From Bacteroides sp. (GTDB lineage Bacteria; Bacteroidota; Bacteroidia; Bacteroidales; Bacteroidaceae), in NCBI GenBank assembly GCA_020861095.1, contig JAJBTC010000090.1, positions 1-64,000 of the forward strand: 64,000 bases of DNA. Reading direction: 5' to 3'. Position 1 is the stretch's first letter, and each line of letters starts with the position of its first letter. The position numbers were made by a program, and so were the translations under genes. Under the pieces are notes generated by a model, which saw only the letters and a list, made by a program, of their open reading frames with translations, ran no database searches and was not told the DNA's origin. Positions 9,227 through 19,513 of the stretch are shown piece by piece.

Positions 9227-10510
9227 ATGAGAAAGATATTTTCCTTCTGCCTCCTGTGGCGCATATTCCTGCTGAGCCCGGTCGGTGCCCAGGAGCAGAG
9301 CGTGGAGGTGCTGATCCGGGAAAACGGCACCGAAAAACACGAGATCATTCCACTTCCCGTCAGTATGACCTATCCGCTGGATAGTCTGCTAAGCGATTGG
9401 AAAGCAAAAAACTACATCGATCTGGGTAAAGACTGCAGTACCTCTGATGTGAATCCGGAATTCAGTGACTCTGTATATATAGATCGTCTGTCACGCATCC
9501 CGGCCGTTATGGAAATGCCCTACAATGAAGTGGTACGCAAATTCATCGATATGTATTCCGGAAGGTTGCGCCGGCATGTATCTTTCATGCTGAGTGCCTG
9601 CAATTTCTACATGCCTATCTTTGAAGAGGCATTGGATGCCTACAATCTCCCGCTGGAACTGAGATACCTGCCCATTATTGAATCTGCCCTGAACCCGTCT
9701 GCCGTATCGAGAGCGGGGGCAGCCGGTCTGTGGCAGTTCATGCTGAATACGGGAAAGATCTATGGACTGGAATCGAATAGTCTGGTAGACGATCGCCGCG
9801 ATCCGCTGAAAGCATCCTGGGCAGCAGCCCGGTATCTCAGCGAGTTGCACGCGATCTATCAGGACTGGAATCTGGTGATCGCCGCTTACAACTGTGGCCC
9901 GGGCAATATCAACAAAGCCATCCGCAGGGCCAACGGCGAAACAGACTACTGGAAGATCTACAGCTACCTGCCCCGCGAAACACAGGGGTATGTACCGGGA
10001 TTTATAGCGGTCAACTACATCATGACCTATTACTGTGATCATAACATCTGTCCCATGGAGACCAATATCCCTTCCGATACAGATACCATTCAGATCAACC
10101 GCAGGCTTCACTTCCAGCAAATAGCAGATCTCTGCGGTGTAGAACCGGATCAGATCAAAAGCCTCAACCCGCAATACAAAACAAACGTGATCCCGGGAGA
10201 CATCAAACCTTATACGTTGCGACTTCCGCAGCAACATATCAGTGCATTTATTGACTACCAGGATACCATCTTTACCCACCGGGCGGAGGAACTCTTCAAA
10301 AACCGCAGAACCGTAGCAGTTGCCGGCAACAGATCCGGATCCGGCTCTTCTGCATCTAATAGCGGAGCGGCCTACCATACGATACGGAGGGGAGAAACCC
10401 TTTCCACGATAGCCAAACGCTATGGAGTGAAAGTGAGCCAGCTACAGGCATGGAACAACCTGAAAGGTACAAATATCACAGCCGGTAAACGACTGAAAGT
10501 GAAACCATAA
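9227..10510 (+). CDS. Lytic transglycosylase with LysM domain (MltD-like)
   Basis: Cleaves peptidoglycan glycan strands, releasing 1,6-anhydromuropeptides. The 427-residue product has a signal peptide (to about residue 21). The SLT domain shows LRYLPIIESALNPSAVSRAG with the catalytic Glu, GAAGLWQFM, and the AAYNCGPGNINKAI block. A weak LysM-like region lies near 288-335 and a clear LysM at the end (YHTIRRGETLSTIAKRYGV, then LQAWNNL). The start follows the DUF5683 stop by 22 bases, and rel follows by 34 bases, so all belong to the par operon. Confidence 0.93.
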   Translation: MRKIFSFCLLWRIFLLSPVGAQEQSVEVLIRENGTEKHEIIPLPVSMTYPLDSLLSDWKAKNYIDLGKDCSTSDVNPEFSDSVYIDRLSRIPAVMEMPYNEVVRKFIDMYSGRLRRHVSFMLSACNFYMPIFEEALDAYNLPLELRYLPIIESALNPSAVSRAGAAGLWQFMLNTGKIYGLESNSLVDDRRDPLKASWAAARYLSELHAIYQDWNLVIAAYNCGPGNINKAIRRANGETDYWKIYSYLPRETQGYVPGFIAVNYIMTYYCDHNICPMETNIPSDTDTIQINRRLHFQQIADLCGVEPDQIKSLNPQYKTNVIPGDIKPYTLRLPQQHISAFIDYQDTIFTHRAEELFKNRRTVAVAGNRSGSGSSASNSGAAYHTIRRGETLSTIAKRYGVKVSQLQAWNNLKGTNITAGKRLKVKP

Positions 10511-10544
10511 TCCCTACGGATTATTTCCGGAGTTTAAAGAAAGA

Positions 10545-12824
10545 ATGAAAACAGATCAGAACATAGCGCCACTGGGATCGGAGAAAAGCAAGCTGACGGA
10601 GGAAGAGTTGATTGAACAGACCTTTCAGGAGCTTCTGAATGATTATCTGAGAACCAAACACCGGAAGAAAGTCGACCTCATCACCAAGGCTTTCAACTTC
10701 GCCAATCAGGCCCATAAAGGCATCAAACGGCAATCCGGCGAACCTTATATACTCCACCCGCTGGAAGTCGCGAAGATCGTATGCAACGAGATCGGACTGG
10801 GATCCACATCGATATGTTCGGCTCTTTTGCACGATGTGGTCGAAGATACGGACTATACCATAGAAGATATAGAGAATCTGTTTGGTCCGAAAATTGCCCA
10901 GATCGTAGACGGACTGACCAAAATATCAGGAGGGATCTTTGGGGACAAGGCCTCCGCGCAGGCAGAGAACTTCAAAAAGTTACTTCTGACCATGTCCAGT
11001 GACATCCGGGTGATCCTTATCAAGATTGCCGACCGCCTGCACAACATGCGCACACTGGGCTCACTGGCACCCAACAAACAATACAAGATTGCCGGAGAGA
11101 CCCTGTATATCTATGCCCCTCTGGCCAACCGGCTCGGACTGAACAAGATCAAGACCGAACTCGAAAATCTCAGTTTCAAATACGAACATCCGGAAGAATA
11201 CCAGGAGATCCAGGAAAAACTGGATGCCACCGCGGCTGCCCGTGAAGAGGTATTCAACAATTTCACGGCTCCTATACGCACACAGCTCGACAAGATGGGG
11301 CTGAAGTACCGCATTCTGGCACGTATCAAGTCGGTCTATTCGATCTGGAACAAGATGCAGACCAAACATGTGCCGTTTGAAGAGATCTATGACCTGCTGG
11401 CCGTACGTATCATCTTCGAACCGCGTTATCCCGACGAAGAGCTGAACGACTGCTTTGATATCTATGTTTCTATTTCCAGGATATACAAACCTCACCCCGA
11501 CCGGCTCCGTGACTGGGTGAGCCATCCCAAAGCCAACGGTTACCAGGCGCTGCACGTTACACTCATGAGTACCAACGGTCAGTGGATCGAGGTACAGATC
11601 CGTAGTGAACGGATGAATGAAGTAGCCGAACAAGGCTTTGCCGCCCATTGGAAATACAAAGAAGGAGGCGGCAGTGAAGACGAAGGAGAGCTGGAAAAAT
11701 GGCTGAGCACCATCAAAGAGATATTGGATGATCCGCAACCGGACGCGATGGACTTCTTAGATACGATCAAGCTCAACCTGTTTGCCTCAGAGATCTTTGT
11801 GTTTACTCCCAAAGGAGAGATCAAAACGATGCCGCAAAACTCTACGGCGCTGGATTTCGCCTTTTCCCTGCATACCGATATCGGCCGGCATTGCATCGGG
11901 GCCAAAGTAAATCACAAACTGGTACCACTCAGCCACAAACTGCAAAGTGGCGATCAGGTGGAGATCCTTACTTCCAAGTCGCAACGCGTGCAACCGCAAT
12001 GGGAAGTCTTCGCCACTACAGCCAGGGCACGTGCCAAGATCGCGGCCATCCTGCGCAAAGAACGAAAGACCCATCTGAAACAGGGAGAAAAGATTTACAG
12101 CGAATTTCTTAAAAAAGAAGAGATCGATCCGGATACGGTTCACATAGATAAGTTAGTCAAACTACACAACTTCAAAAGCCGGGAAGAGCTTCTGGTGGGT
12201 ATCGGCAACAAAACCATCACACTGGGAGAGGTAGATAAGAACGAACTCAAAGAGCGTCAGGGAACCAACTGGAAAAAATACCTTACCTTCTCGTTCGGGG
12301 GGGGTGGTAACAAAGACACCAAACCCAAAGAGCAGGAAGAAGAAGAGGCGGCTCAGGAGAAAATCAATACGAAGAAAATACTGAAACTCACAGAAGACAG
12401 TCTGCAGAAGAGATATACAATGGCCGACTGCTGCCACCCGATACCGGGAGACGATGTACTGGGCTATCTGGATGAAAAGGACCGGGTGATCATTCACAAA
12501 CGGCAATGCCCCGTGGCGGTAAAGCTGAAAAGCAGTTTCGGGAACCACATTGTCGCCACTTCGTGGGATACCCACAAGTCACTCTCTTTTCCGGTATATA
12601 TTTCCGTCAAAGGGATCGACAGCATAGGTCTCCTCAACGAGATCACTCAGGTGATCTCCCGACAGTTGAATGTAAATATACGGAAACTGACTATGGAAAG
12701 TGTAGACGGCATATTCGAAGGAAACATCCAATTGTCTGTACACGATGTGGAAGATGTGAAGCAGGTATGTAACAACCTGCTCAAAATAAAGAACGTGAAA
12801 TCTGTTACACGGGTAGAGAAATAG
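10545..12824 (+). CDS. rel: Bifunctional (p)ppGpp synthetase/hydrolase
   Basis: Controls the stringent response by making and degrading (p)ppGpp. The 759-residue product has the full long-RSH layout. The HD hydrolase domain keeps its metal ligands (YILHPLEVAKI, LLHDVVEDT, IADRLHNMRT), so hydrolysis should be active. The synthetase domain follows (YSIWNKMQTK, YDLLAVRIIFEP, GYQALHVTLM, EVQIRSERMNEVAEQGFAAH). TGS is at about 405-465 (EIFVFTPKGEIKTMP). The C-terminal part has the conserved DCCHPIPGDDVLGYL block and an ACT domain. It is probably the last gene of the par operon, closed by the hairpin just downstream. Confidence 0.95.
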   Translation: MKTDQNIAPLGSEKSKLTEEELIEQTFQELLNDYLRTKHRKKVDLITKAFNFANQAHKGIKRQSGEPYILHPLEVAKIVCNEIGLGSTSICSALLHDVVEDTDYTIEDIENLFGPKIAQIVDGLTKISGGIFGDKASAQAENFKKLLLTMSSDIRVILIKIADRLHNMRTLGSLAPNKQYKIAGETLYIYAPLANRLGLNKIKTELENLSFKYEHPEEYQEIQEKLDATAAAREEVFNNFTAPIRTQLDKMGLKYRILARIKSVYSIWNKMQTKHVPFEEIYDLLAVRIIFEPRYPDEELNDCFDIYVSISRIYKPHPDRLRDWVSHPKANGYQALHVTLMSTNGQWIEVQIRSERMNEVAEQGFAAHWKYKEGGGSEDEGELEKWLSTIKEILDDPQPDAMDFLDTIKLNLFASEIFVFTPKGEIKTMPQNSTALDFAFSLHTDIGRHCIGAKVNHKLVPLSHKLQSGDQVEILTSKSQRVQPQWEVFATTARARAKIAAILRKERKTHLKQGEKIYSEFLKKEEIDPDTVHIDKLVKLHNFKSREELLVGIGNKTITLGEVDKNELKERQGTNWKKYLTFSFGGGGNKDTKPKEQEEEEAAQEKINTKKILKLTEDSLQKRYTMADCCHPIPGDDVLGYLDEKDRVIIHKRQCPVAVKLKSSFGNHIVATSWDTHKSLSFPVYISVKGIDSIGLLNEITQVISRQLNVNIRKLTMESVDGIFEGNIQLSVHDVEDVKQVCNNLLKIKNVKSVTRVEK

Positions 12825-12854
12825 GACCACCGCATCCGGGACAAAAAGACAGAG

Positions 12855-12887
12855 AAAAAGGGTTAGCGGTTGTCTAACTCTTTTTTT
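12855..12887. terminator. Bidirectional terminator between rel and merR-type gene
   Basis: AGGGTTAG pairs with CTAACTCT, flanked by an A run on the left and seven T on the right, so it can terminate both converging transcripts. It overlaps the stop codon of the MerR-family gene. Confidence 0.75.
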
Positions 12888-13207
12888 ATGCTGAGGAGTT
12901 CTTCCCGGATCTCTTTCAACCGGCTGATCACCTCAAAATTACGCACGGTAGACTCCTTGTTGTCTTTCAGCTTCCGGCGCGCCCCCTCCAGCGTCATACC
13001 GCGCTCTTTCACTAAATGATAGATCAGACGAATGACCTCTATATCTTCCTGGCGATATTGGCGGGTACCTTTCGTATTCTTTCTGGGAGTGATCTGCGGG
13101 AACTCCTTCTCCCAGAAACGCAGCAAAGATTCGTTGACCTGGAACATCCGGGCCACTTCTCCTATCGAATAATAAAGTTTCAACTCTTTCTGAGGGTTAT
13201 ATGTCAT
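12863..13207 (-). CDS. MerR family transcriptional regulator
   Basis: A short 114-residue DNA-binding protein. The winged-helix MerR domain fills residues 10-80: YYSIGEVARMFQVNESLLRFWEKEFP is the helix-turn-helix and GTRQYRQEDIEVIRLIYHLV the wing and second helix. A coiled-coil dimerisation helix (ISRLKEIREELLSIKKELD) ends it. No metal-binding cysteines or effector domain are present. It lies 20 bases downstream of the M23 peptidase gene on the same strand. The target is unknown. Confidence 0.9.
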   Translation of the reverse strand: MTYNPQKELKLYYSIGEVARMFQVNESLLRFWEKEFPQITPRKNTKGTRQYRQEDIEVIRLIYHLVKERGMTLEGARRKLKDNKESTVRNFEVISRLKEIREELLSIKKELDNR

Positions 13208-13227
13208 AAGTCATTCTCATAAACGGA

Positions 13228-14196
13228 TCAATCAAAAACCTTTCCATGATTCGCGGCGATCTGGATCATTTTCTCGTAATCCTCCGCACTCAGATCCATG
13301 AAATAGTAATTTACGGGGTTGACTACCTCACCGCGGTAATGTACTTCGTAGTGCAGGTGAGGGCCCGTACTCTTTCCGGTGCTTCCTACCCCACCGATCA
13401 CCTCACCACGGACCACCTTTTTTCCCGGCCTGGTACGGAAATCCTGCAAGTGAGCATACATGGTCTGATAGCCAAACCCATGATCGATCACGATCGTATT
13501 TCCATATCCGGTCTGCCATCCCATCTTCACGATCGTACCGTCGCCCGTTGCGTAGATCTCCGTTCCGGGATGAGCGGCAAAATCCATCCCACTGTGGAAT
13601 TTGGGAGCTCCGTAGATCGGGTCGATACGCATACCGAACCCGGAAGCGGTCTGGCGCAGGTCTTTATTGGAAATGGGCTGTATAGCAGGTATGCAACGAA
13701 GCATTTCTTCATGATTCTTACTCATCTCTACCACATCGTCAAAAGACCTCGACTGGATGTAGAGCTGTTTCTGCAAGAGATCCATCTTCTGGGTAGTATG
13801 GATCACCAGCTCGGAATTGGCCATACTCATCAGGTATTCATACCTGTTCGTACCTCCATAGCCGGCATTCCGGATAGCACTGGGCACCGGATCGGCCTGG
13901 AACAGGACACGATACAGGTTATCGTCCCGTTGCTGGATGTCCTGCAATACCCCCAATGCCTCGTCCAACTGCCTCGACAAGACATTGTATTGGGCCTGAA
14001 GACGGCTGTTCTCTATCTGGAGCTCTTTCTCCGAAGGAGAGCCGAAGATAAACAATAAGATCAGAAAACTGGCGGCTCCCAGTCCCATACCAACAAACAA
14101 CCGCCGCAGGATACTCATGGCCCGCTGACGCACGGTCGGATAGATCCGGTCATACGTCTGTGTCCGGGGGTTGTAGATATAGTAGACTTTGCGCAT
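13228..14196 (-). CDS. M23 family membrane-anchored peptidase
   Basis: Zinc endopeptidase of the LytM/M23 type, expected to cut peptidoglycan cross-links or to activate amidases. The 322-residue product has one transmembrane helix near residues 32-52, then a coiled coil (EKELQIENSRLQAQYNVLSR). The C-terminal M23 domain has FHSGMDFAAHPGTEIYATGD with the HxxxD zinc ligands and GPHLHYEV with HxH, so the active site is complete. It is divergent from alaS and probably co-transcribed with the MerR gene. A TATTTTTG box on the minus strand (14228-14235) is a candidate promoter element. Confidence 0.93.
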   Translation of the reverse strand: MRKVYYIYNPRTQTYDRIYPTVRQRAMSILRRLFVGMGLGAASFLILLFIFGSPSEKELQIENSRLQAQYNVLSRQLDEALGVLQDIQQRDDNLYRVLFQADPVPSAIRNAGYGGTNRYEYLMSMANSELVIHTTQKMDLLQKQLYIQSRSFDDVVEMSKNHEEMLRCIPAIQPISNKDLRQTASGFGMRIDPIYGAPKFHSGMDFAAHPGTEIYATGDGTIVKMGWQTGYGNTIVIDHGFGYQTMYAHLQDFRTRPGKKVVRGEVIGGVGSTGKSTGPHLHYEVHYRGEVVNPVNYYFMDLSAEDYEKMIQIAANHGKVFD

Positions 14197-14246
14197 ATCA
14201 AAGAAAATAATTCACTGATTAGTGGGGCAAAAATAATAAAACAAGC

Positions 14247-14254
14247 TATCTTTG
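14247..14254 (+). promoter_or_regulatory. Candidate alaS promoter (-7 box)
   Basis: TATCTTTG matches TAnnTTTG, 45 bases before the alaS ATG. The upstream -33 element is poor. Confidence 0.5.
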
Positions 14255-14298
14255 CACTGCTTTTTTTAGAATATTAACTTCAATCACAGATATATAGT

Positions 14299-16920
14299 AT
14301 GTTGACTGCAAAAGAGACCAGAGAATCTTTTAAAAATTTCTTCCGATCCAAAGGACATCATATTGTTCCCTCCGCTCCCATGGTGATCAAAGACGATCCG
14401 ACCCTGATGTTCACCAACGCGGGTATGAATCAATTCAAAGATATTATCCTGGGCAACCAGCCCATCCGATACCCCCGCGTAGCAGACTCACAGAAGTGTC
14501 TGCGCGTAAGCGGAAAACACAACGACCTCGAAGAGGTAGGACACGATACCTATCACCACACCATGTTTGAAATGCTGGGTAACTGGTCGTTCGGCGACTA
14601 TTTCAAAAAAGAAGCCATCGAATGGGCCTGGGAATACCTGGTAGATGTACTGAAACTGTCACCGGAACGATTGTACGCGACCGTCTTCGAAGGTAGCCCG
14701 GAAGAGGGACTCGAGAGAGACAACGAAGCGGCAGGTATCTGGGAACGCTTCTTACCGGCAGACCGTATCATCAACGGCAACCGCAAAGATAACTTCTGGG
14801 AAATGGGCGATACGGGTCCTTGTGGTCCCTGCTCGGAGATCCATATCGACCTGCGCAGCGATGAGGAACGGGCCGAAGTAGACGGACTTTCCTTAGTGAA
14901 CCAGAGCCACCCTCAGGTCATTGAGATCTGGAACTTAGTATTTATGCAGTACAACCGCAAAGCAGACAATACCCTGGAACCCCTCCCCGCGCGAGTGATA
15001 GATACAGGAATGGGATTCGAACGGCTGTGCATGGCTCTCCAGGGAAAAACGTCTACCTACGATACGGATGTATTCCAGCCTCTGATCCGGGAGATCGGAA
15101 CGATCACCGGGAAAGTATACGGCAAAGATACCCAGACCGATGTAGCTATGCGCGTGATATCGGATCACATACGTACCATTGCCTTCTCTATAGCAGACGG
15201 GCAGTTGCCTTCCAATGCCAAAGCGGGATATGTGATCCGCCGCATCCTGCGCCGGGCAGTGCGTTACGGATATACGTTCCTGGGACAGAAGCAGGCGTTT
15301 ATGTACAAACTCCTGCCTACCCTTATCGACAGCATGGGAGACGCATATCCCGAACTGATCGCTCAGCAGGAATTGATCGGAAAAGTGATCAAAGAGGAAG
15401 AAGAGGCTTTCCTGCGTACCCTGGAAACGGGTATACGCCTGCTGGAGAAGAGTATGAGTGAAACGAAGGAGGCCGGAAAAAGGGTACTCAGCGGAAAAGA
15501 TGCGTTTACCCTATACGATACCTTCGGATTCCCGCTGGACCTGACGGAACTGATCCTGCGTGAAAACGGAATGACTGCCGATATCGAAGCGTTCAACAAC
15601 GAGATGCAGAAGCAAAAAGACCGGGCACGCAACGCGGCAGCGGTGGAAACGGGCGACTGGATTGTACTGAAAGAGGGTACTTCCGAATTTGTCGGATACG
15701 ACTATACCGAATACGAAACTTCTATCCTGCGCTACCGCCAGATCAGACAGAAGAATCAGACCCTGTATCAATTGGTGCTGGACTATACACCGTTCTATGC
15801 GGAAAGCGGAGGTCAGGTAGGAGACGTAGGGGTGCTGGTCAGTGAATTCGAGACCATTGAGATCATCGATACCAAAAAAGAGAATAACCTGAATGTACAT
15901 ATTGCCCGGAAACTGCCGGAGCATCCGGAAGCCCCGATGATGGCGTGTGTAGATACGGAAAAGCGCGCGGCATGTACGGCCAATCATACCGCTACTCACC
16001 TGCTGGACAACGCACTGAGAGAAGTGCTGGGAGATCATATCGAACAGAAAGGTTCGCTGGTTACGCCGGACTACCTCCGCTTCGACTTCTCGCACTTCCA
16101 GAAAGTCACTCCGGAGGAACTACGCGAAGTAGAACATCTGGTGAATGCCCGTATCCGTGCCAACCTGCCGCAACAGGAATACCGCTCCATCCCCAGAGAA
16201 GAAGCGCAGAAACTGGGAGCCATCGCGTTGTTCGGCGAGAAATACGGCGAAGAAGTACGTGTGGTACAGTTCGGCCCCTCTATTGAATTCTGCGGAGGTG
16301 TACATGCGGAGTCGACCGGTACTATCGGGATCTTCCGTATACTTTCGGAAAGTTCGGTAGCAGCCGGTGTGCGTCGGATCGAAGCGATCACCGGGAAAAA
16401 GGTAGAGGAGATGATAGATGCCATACAAGATACAATGGCGGATCTGAAAGGTTTGTTCAACAACGCTCCGGACCTTGTCACAGCGATCAGTAAACACATC
16501 GAAGAGAACGCCGAATTGAAAAAACAGGTAACGGAGTTCATGAAAGAGAAAGAATCTTCTTTCAAAAAACGGATCAAACAAAGTATACAGGAAATAAACG
16601 GTATTCAGCTGATCCGTGTGATCTCGCCGCTGCCCGCGGATACGATAAAAAACATCGCTTTCCAGCTGCGCGGAGAGATCACAGAGAATCTGTTCTTTGT
16701 AGCAGGCAGTCTTCAGAACAACAAACCTACGCTTACTATCATGATCAGTGACAATTTAGTAGCACAGGGACTGAAAGCCGGAGACCTGGTAAGAGAAGCC
16801 GCCAAACTGATGCAAGGGGGTGGAGGCGGACAGCCTCACTTCGCTACAGCCGGAGGAAAGAACCCCGAAGGGCTACAGGCTGCGGTAGATAAAGTGATAG
16901 AGCTGGCAGGAATCAAATGA
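14299..16920 (+). CDS. alaS: Alanine--tRNA ligase
   Basis: Charges tRNA-Ala and edits mischarged Ser and Gly. The 873-residue product has full length for the family. The catalytic domain opens with [17 protein letters not shown] and has [10 protein letters not shown] and [19 protein letters not shown]. The editing domain carries the zinc ligands HTATH near residue 563 and [10 protein letters not shown] near 665. The C-terminal Ala domain has a Gly-rich [14 protein letters not shown]. It is divergent from the M23 gene; its stop codon overlaps the left end of a repeat element. Confidence 0.97.
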   Translation: MLTAKETRESFKNFFRSKGHHIVPSAPMVIKDDPTLMFTNAGMNQFKDIILGNQPIRYPRVADSQKCLRVSGKHNDLEEVGHDTYHHTMFEMLGNWSFGDYFKKEAIEWAWEYLVDVLKLSPERLYATVFEGSPEEGLERDNEAAGIWERFLPADRIINGNRKDNFWEMGDTGPCGPCSEIHIDLRSDEERAEVDGLSLVNQSHPQVIEIWNLVFMQYNRKADNTLEPLPARVIDTGMGFERLCMALQGKTSTYDTDVFQPLIREIGTITGKVYGKDTQTDVAMRVISDHIRTIAFSIADGQLPSNAKAGYVIRRILRRAVRYGYTFLGQKQAFMYKLLPTLIDSMGDAYPELIAQQELIGKVIKEEEEAFLRTLETGIRLLEKSMSETKEAGKRVLSGKDAFTLYDTFGFPLDLTELILRENGMTADIEAFNNEMQKQKDRARNAAAVETGDWIVLKEGTSEFVGYDYTEYETSILRYRQIRQKNQTLYQLVLDYTPFYAESGGQVGDVGVLVSEFETIEIIDTKKENNLNVHIARKLPEHPEAPMMACVDTEKRAACTANHTATHLLDNALREVLGDHIEQKGSLVTPDYLRFDFSHFQKVTPEELREVEHLVNARIRANLPQQEYRSIPREEAQKLGAIALFGEKYGEEVRVVQFGPSIEFCGGVHAESTGTIGIFRILSESSVAAGVRRIEAITGKKVEEMIDAIQDTMADLKGLFNNAPDLVTAISKHIEENAELKKQVTEFMKEKESSFKKRIKQSIQEINGIQLIRVISPLPADTIKNIAFQLRGEITENLFFVAGSLQNNKPTLTIMISDNLVAQGLKAGDLVREAAKLMQGGGGGQPHFATAGGKNPEGLQAAVDKVIELAGIK

Positions 16921-17297
16921 TTTACGATTGGACGATTTACGATGTACGATTTGTTCCTTCGGCATGACCTCTTATCGGATGATGAAAGCTACAGAACGTT
17001 GAAAACAGTAGCATAGTCTCCGCGGTATATGTCCAACACAAACGCACGTATATAGATAGGTTCCAATCATCGGATGTATCCATATCATATTATGGAATTT
17101 TTATCCCTATGCCATATAACTCTGCCCGGTAATCCATTAGATATAAACCGGGCAATCAAATGAATATACCTCATGAAACACCTATCCGTATGGGACGTAC
17201 ATCGCGGAGACGCACGCCGTGCGTCTCTACAGGTGGATGATAGCGTTTTCAACTTTGTATTCCAAATCGTACATCGTAAATCGTCCAATCGTAAATC
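16919..17297. repeat. 379 bp repeat element with 34 bp perfect terminal inverted repeats
   Basis: The left end (16919-16952, starting GATTTACGATTGGACGATTT) is the exact reverse complement of the right end (17264-17297, ending CGTCCAATCGTAAATC). Near the right side it contains the palindrome GAGACGCACGCCGTGCGTCTC at about 17207-17227. No ORF of any size with family similarity is inside. It fills exactly the gap between the convergent alaS and RecD-like genes. The same end sequence and palindrome recur elsewhere in the window, so this looks like a non-autonomous MITE-like or REP-like element. Confidence 0.85.
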
Positions 17298-17300
17298 TTT

Positions 17301-18719
17301 TTATTTTGTCTGTTCTTTGGGATAGTTGACCAAGAACAAGTTACCTGTAGCTCTTGTAAAAGCCGTATAAAGCCAGCGGAAATAGTCCGGGGTCACTTGT
17401 TCTTCCGGGATATATCCCTGATCTATAAAGACATCATTCCACTGTCCGCCCTGTGCTTTATGACAAGTAACCGCATAGGCGTACTTCACCTGCAGGGCAT
17501 TGTAATAGGGATCCGTTTTCATCTTTTTCATCCGGTCCCGTTTGTTGGAGATATCCGCGTAATCTTCCCAGATCGCATAGAACAGACGTTCGTTCTCTTC
17601 ACGGGACAGAGCAGGAGTCTCCGAATGCAACGTATCCAACAGGATCGTGGTCTCCAGTTCCCAATCATTATAGTCCGGAAAAGTAAGCATTACCTCCGCG
17701 AACCGGAACCCGTACATCTCTTTCACCCTCCTGACCCGGCGCACCAGCGCAATCTCACCATTCGCTATAAACTCCATCTCCTTATGGCCTTCGGTCCAGA
17801 AATAATTGTTCTTTGCCACCATGAGGCGGTCTCCGCTATTGAGTTCGTCTTCCCGGTAGAGGATAGACTGACGAATGCCTTTGTTATACAGATTGGTGCG
17901 CTTATTGGAACGGGAGATAACGATGGTCTCCCCTATACCTACCCTATCGTAACTGCTGCTGATCTGATCGATCAATTCGTCACCCGGCACCATCCGGATA
18001 TCCGGAAATCCGCTCAACCGTACTTTAGGCAGTTTTTCGAAATCTTCGTTCGCTATCCGCGTACGCAGCTGAGTGGCGTTCCACAAGATCCCCGATTCCC
18101 GAAGCTGACGGACCACCTCTGTCAGTTCCGTACATTCGACATCCAAGTTATATCCCCGTAAGACATTCTCATCCAATGCGGGGCTCTCTTCCTCACCCAC
18201 CGGCGGAAGCTGTGCGGTATCTCCCAGCAGCATCAACCGGCATCCTTCTCCGGAATAGACATACTGGATGAGGTCGTCCAGCAACCGTCCTGTACCGAAC
18301 ATACTCCCTCCCGTACTCTCGTTAGAGATCATAGAAGCCTCATCCACAATAAAGAGAGTGTGTTTATACAAATTATCGTTTACTGTGAAATTGGTCAACT
18401 CATTGGAGAACGATCTCTGACGATAGATCTTCTTATGAATGGTAAATGCCGGATATCCTGCATACGCGGAGAAGACCTTTGCCGCACGCCCTGTAGGGGC
18501 CAGCAGTACACACTTGCGTTTCAGTCCGTACAAGGTTTTCACCAATGCACCGACTAATGATGTTTTGCCTGTACCCGCGTATCCTTTCAGAACAAAAACC
18601 TGTTCCGGACGAGTGGAAAGCAGGAAATTTGTCACAGATTTTATTGCTATTTCTTGCTCAAAAGTTGGGCGGTAAGAAAAATTTTCTTTAATTTGGCACT
18701 CTAAATGGTTATTTATCAT
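17301..18719 (-). CDS. RecD-like ATP-dependent DNA helicase
   Basis: Superfamily 1B helicase of the RecD/Pif1 type that appears without RecB or RecC. With the ATG at 18719 the product is 472 residues; the track's longer start adds 32 residues that read through the upstream AT-rich region. Motifs: FVLKGYAGTGKTSLVGALV (Walker A, residues 46-53), LLAPTGRAAKV (Ia), LFIVDEASM (Walker B), LLGDTAQLPPVGEE (III), YAVTCHKAQGGQWNDVF (V) and YTAFTRATGNLFLV (VI). Probably acts in DNA repair or replication restart; the precise role of this Bacteroidales family is unsettled. Confidence 0.9.
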   Translation of the reverse strand: MINNHLECQIKENFSYRPTFEQEIAIKSVTNFLLSTRPEQVFVLKGYAGTGKTSLVGALVKTLYGLKRKCVLLAPTGRAAKVFSAYAGYPAFTIHKKIYRQRSFSNELTNFTVNDNLYKHTLFIVDEASMISNESTGGSMFGTGRLLDDLIQYVYSGEGCRLMLLGDTAQLPPVGEEESPALDENVLRGYNLDVECTELTEVVRQLRESGILWNATQLRTRIANEDFEKLPKVRLSGFPDIRMVPGDELIDQISSSYDRVGIGETIVISRSNKRTNLYNKGIRQSILYREDELNSGDRLMVAKNNYFWTEGHKEMEFIANGEIALVRRVRRVKEMYGFRFAEVMLTFPDYNDWELETTILLDTLHSETPALSREENERLFYAIWEDYADISNKRDRMKKMKTDPYYNALQVKYAYAVTCHKAQGGQWNDVFIDQGYIPEEQVTPDYFRWLYTAFTRATGNLFLVNYPKEQTK

Positions 18720-18770
18720 TTTTATACGAGAAAAAAATCCCGGAACTATCGTGAAATGGATATATTTAAT

Positions 18771-18778
18771 TATTTTTG
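18771..18778 (+). promoter_or_regulatory. Candidate promoter (-7 box) for the 228-residue membrane protein
   Basis: TATTTTTG matches TAnnTTTG, 35 bases before the ATG. No clear TTTG at -33. Confidence 0.45.
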
Positions 18779-18813
18779 CGCTACGAATATAAACTAAAAA
18801 AAACATATTTATC

Positions 18814-19500
18814 ATGAAAACAGTATTTAATATCGTACTAGCTCTATGCGGATTAGCATTGGTTTATATTTGCTATACAAGCATCATGGGGCCAATCGAA
18901 TTTGAAAAAGCCAAGGCACAGAGAGACCAGGCTGTTATCAACCGTCTGATTGATATCAGAAAAGCCCAGATGGAATACCGTAATCTTCACCAACAACAAT
19001 ATACCGCCAGTTTTGATACACTCATCGATTTCGTTAAGACACAGAAGATCCCTTTCGTGGCTAAAGAAGGTGTGCTGACCGACCAGCAGCTGGCAGACGG
19101 TCTGACCGAAAGAAAAGCAATGAACATCATCAATAAAGCCCAACAGACCGGAAAATGGGACGAAGTAAGAAAGAATGGCCTGGAGAACTTCAAACGTGAT
19201 ACGATCTGGGTAGCTGTTATAGATACCTTGTATCCCAGAGGATTCAACGCAGACTCTTTGCGTTATGTACCCTACGGAAACGGTGCACAGTTCAGCATGG
19301 CAACCAGAAGCGATACCACCAAATCCGGTGCTCCCATCTATTTGTTAGAAGTGAAAACTCCTTATACAACTTATCTGAATGGTCTGGACAAGCAGGAAAT
19401 AGCCAACCTGATCGACCTGCAAACCAAACTCGACAGATATCCCGGCCTGATGGTAGGTTCATTGGATGTGCCTAACAACAACGCTGGTAACTGGGAATAA
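18814..19500 (+). CDS. Membrane-anchored protein of unknown function
   Basis: A 228-residue protein I cannot place in a named family. It has one N-terminal transmembrane helix (VFNIVLALCGLALVYICYTSIM, residues 4-26). A helical, Lys/Gln-rich stretch (FEKAKAQRDQAVINRLIDIRKAQMEYR) follows that could form a coiled coil and resembles pilin-like or periplasmic stalk segments. The C-terminal half is mixed alpha/beta with no catalytic motif I recognise. The DUF3822 gene begins 13 bases after its stop, so the two are probably one transcript. Confidence 0.8.
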   Translation: MKTVFNIVLALCGLALVYICYTSIMGPIEFEKAKAQRDQAVINRLIDIRKAQMEYRNLHQQQYTASFDTLIDFVKTQKIPFVAKEGVLTDQQLADGLTERKAMNIINKAQQTGKWDEVRKNGLENFKRDTIWVAVIDTLYPRGFNADSLRYVPYGNGAQFSMATRSDTTKSGAPIYLLEVKTPYTTYLNGLDKQEIANLIDLQTKLDRYPGLMVGSLDVPNNNAGNWE

Positions 19501-19513
19501 TAACACCTGTTAT

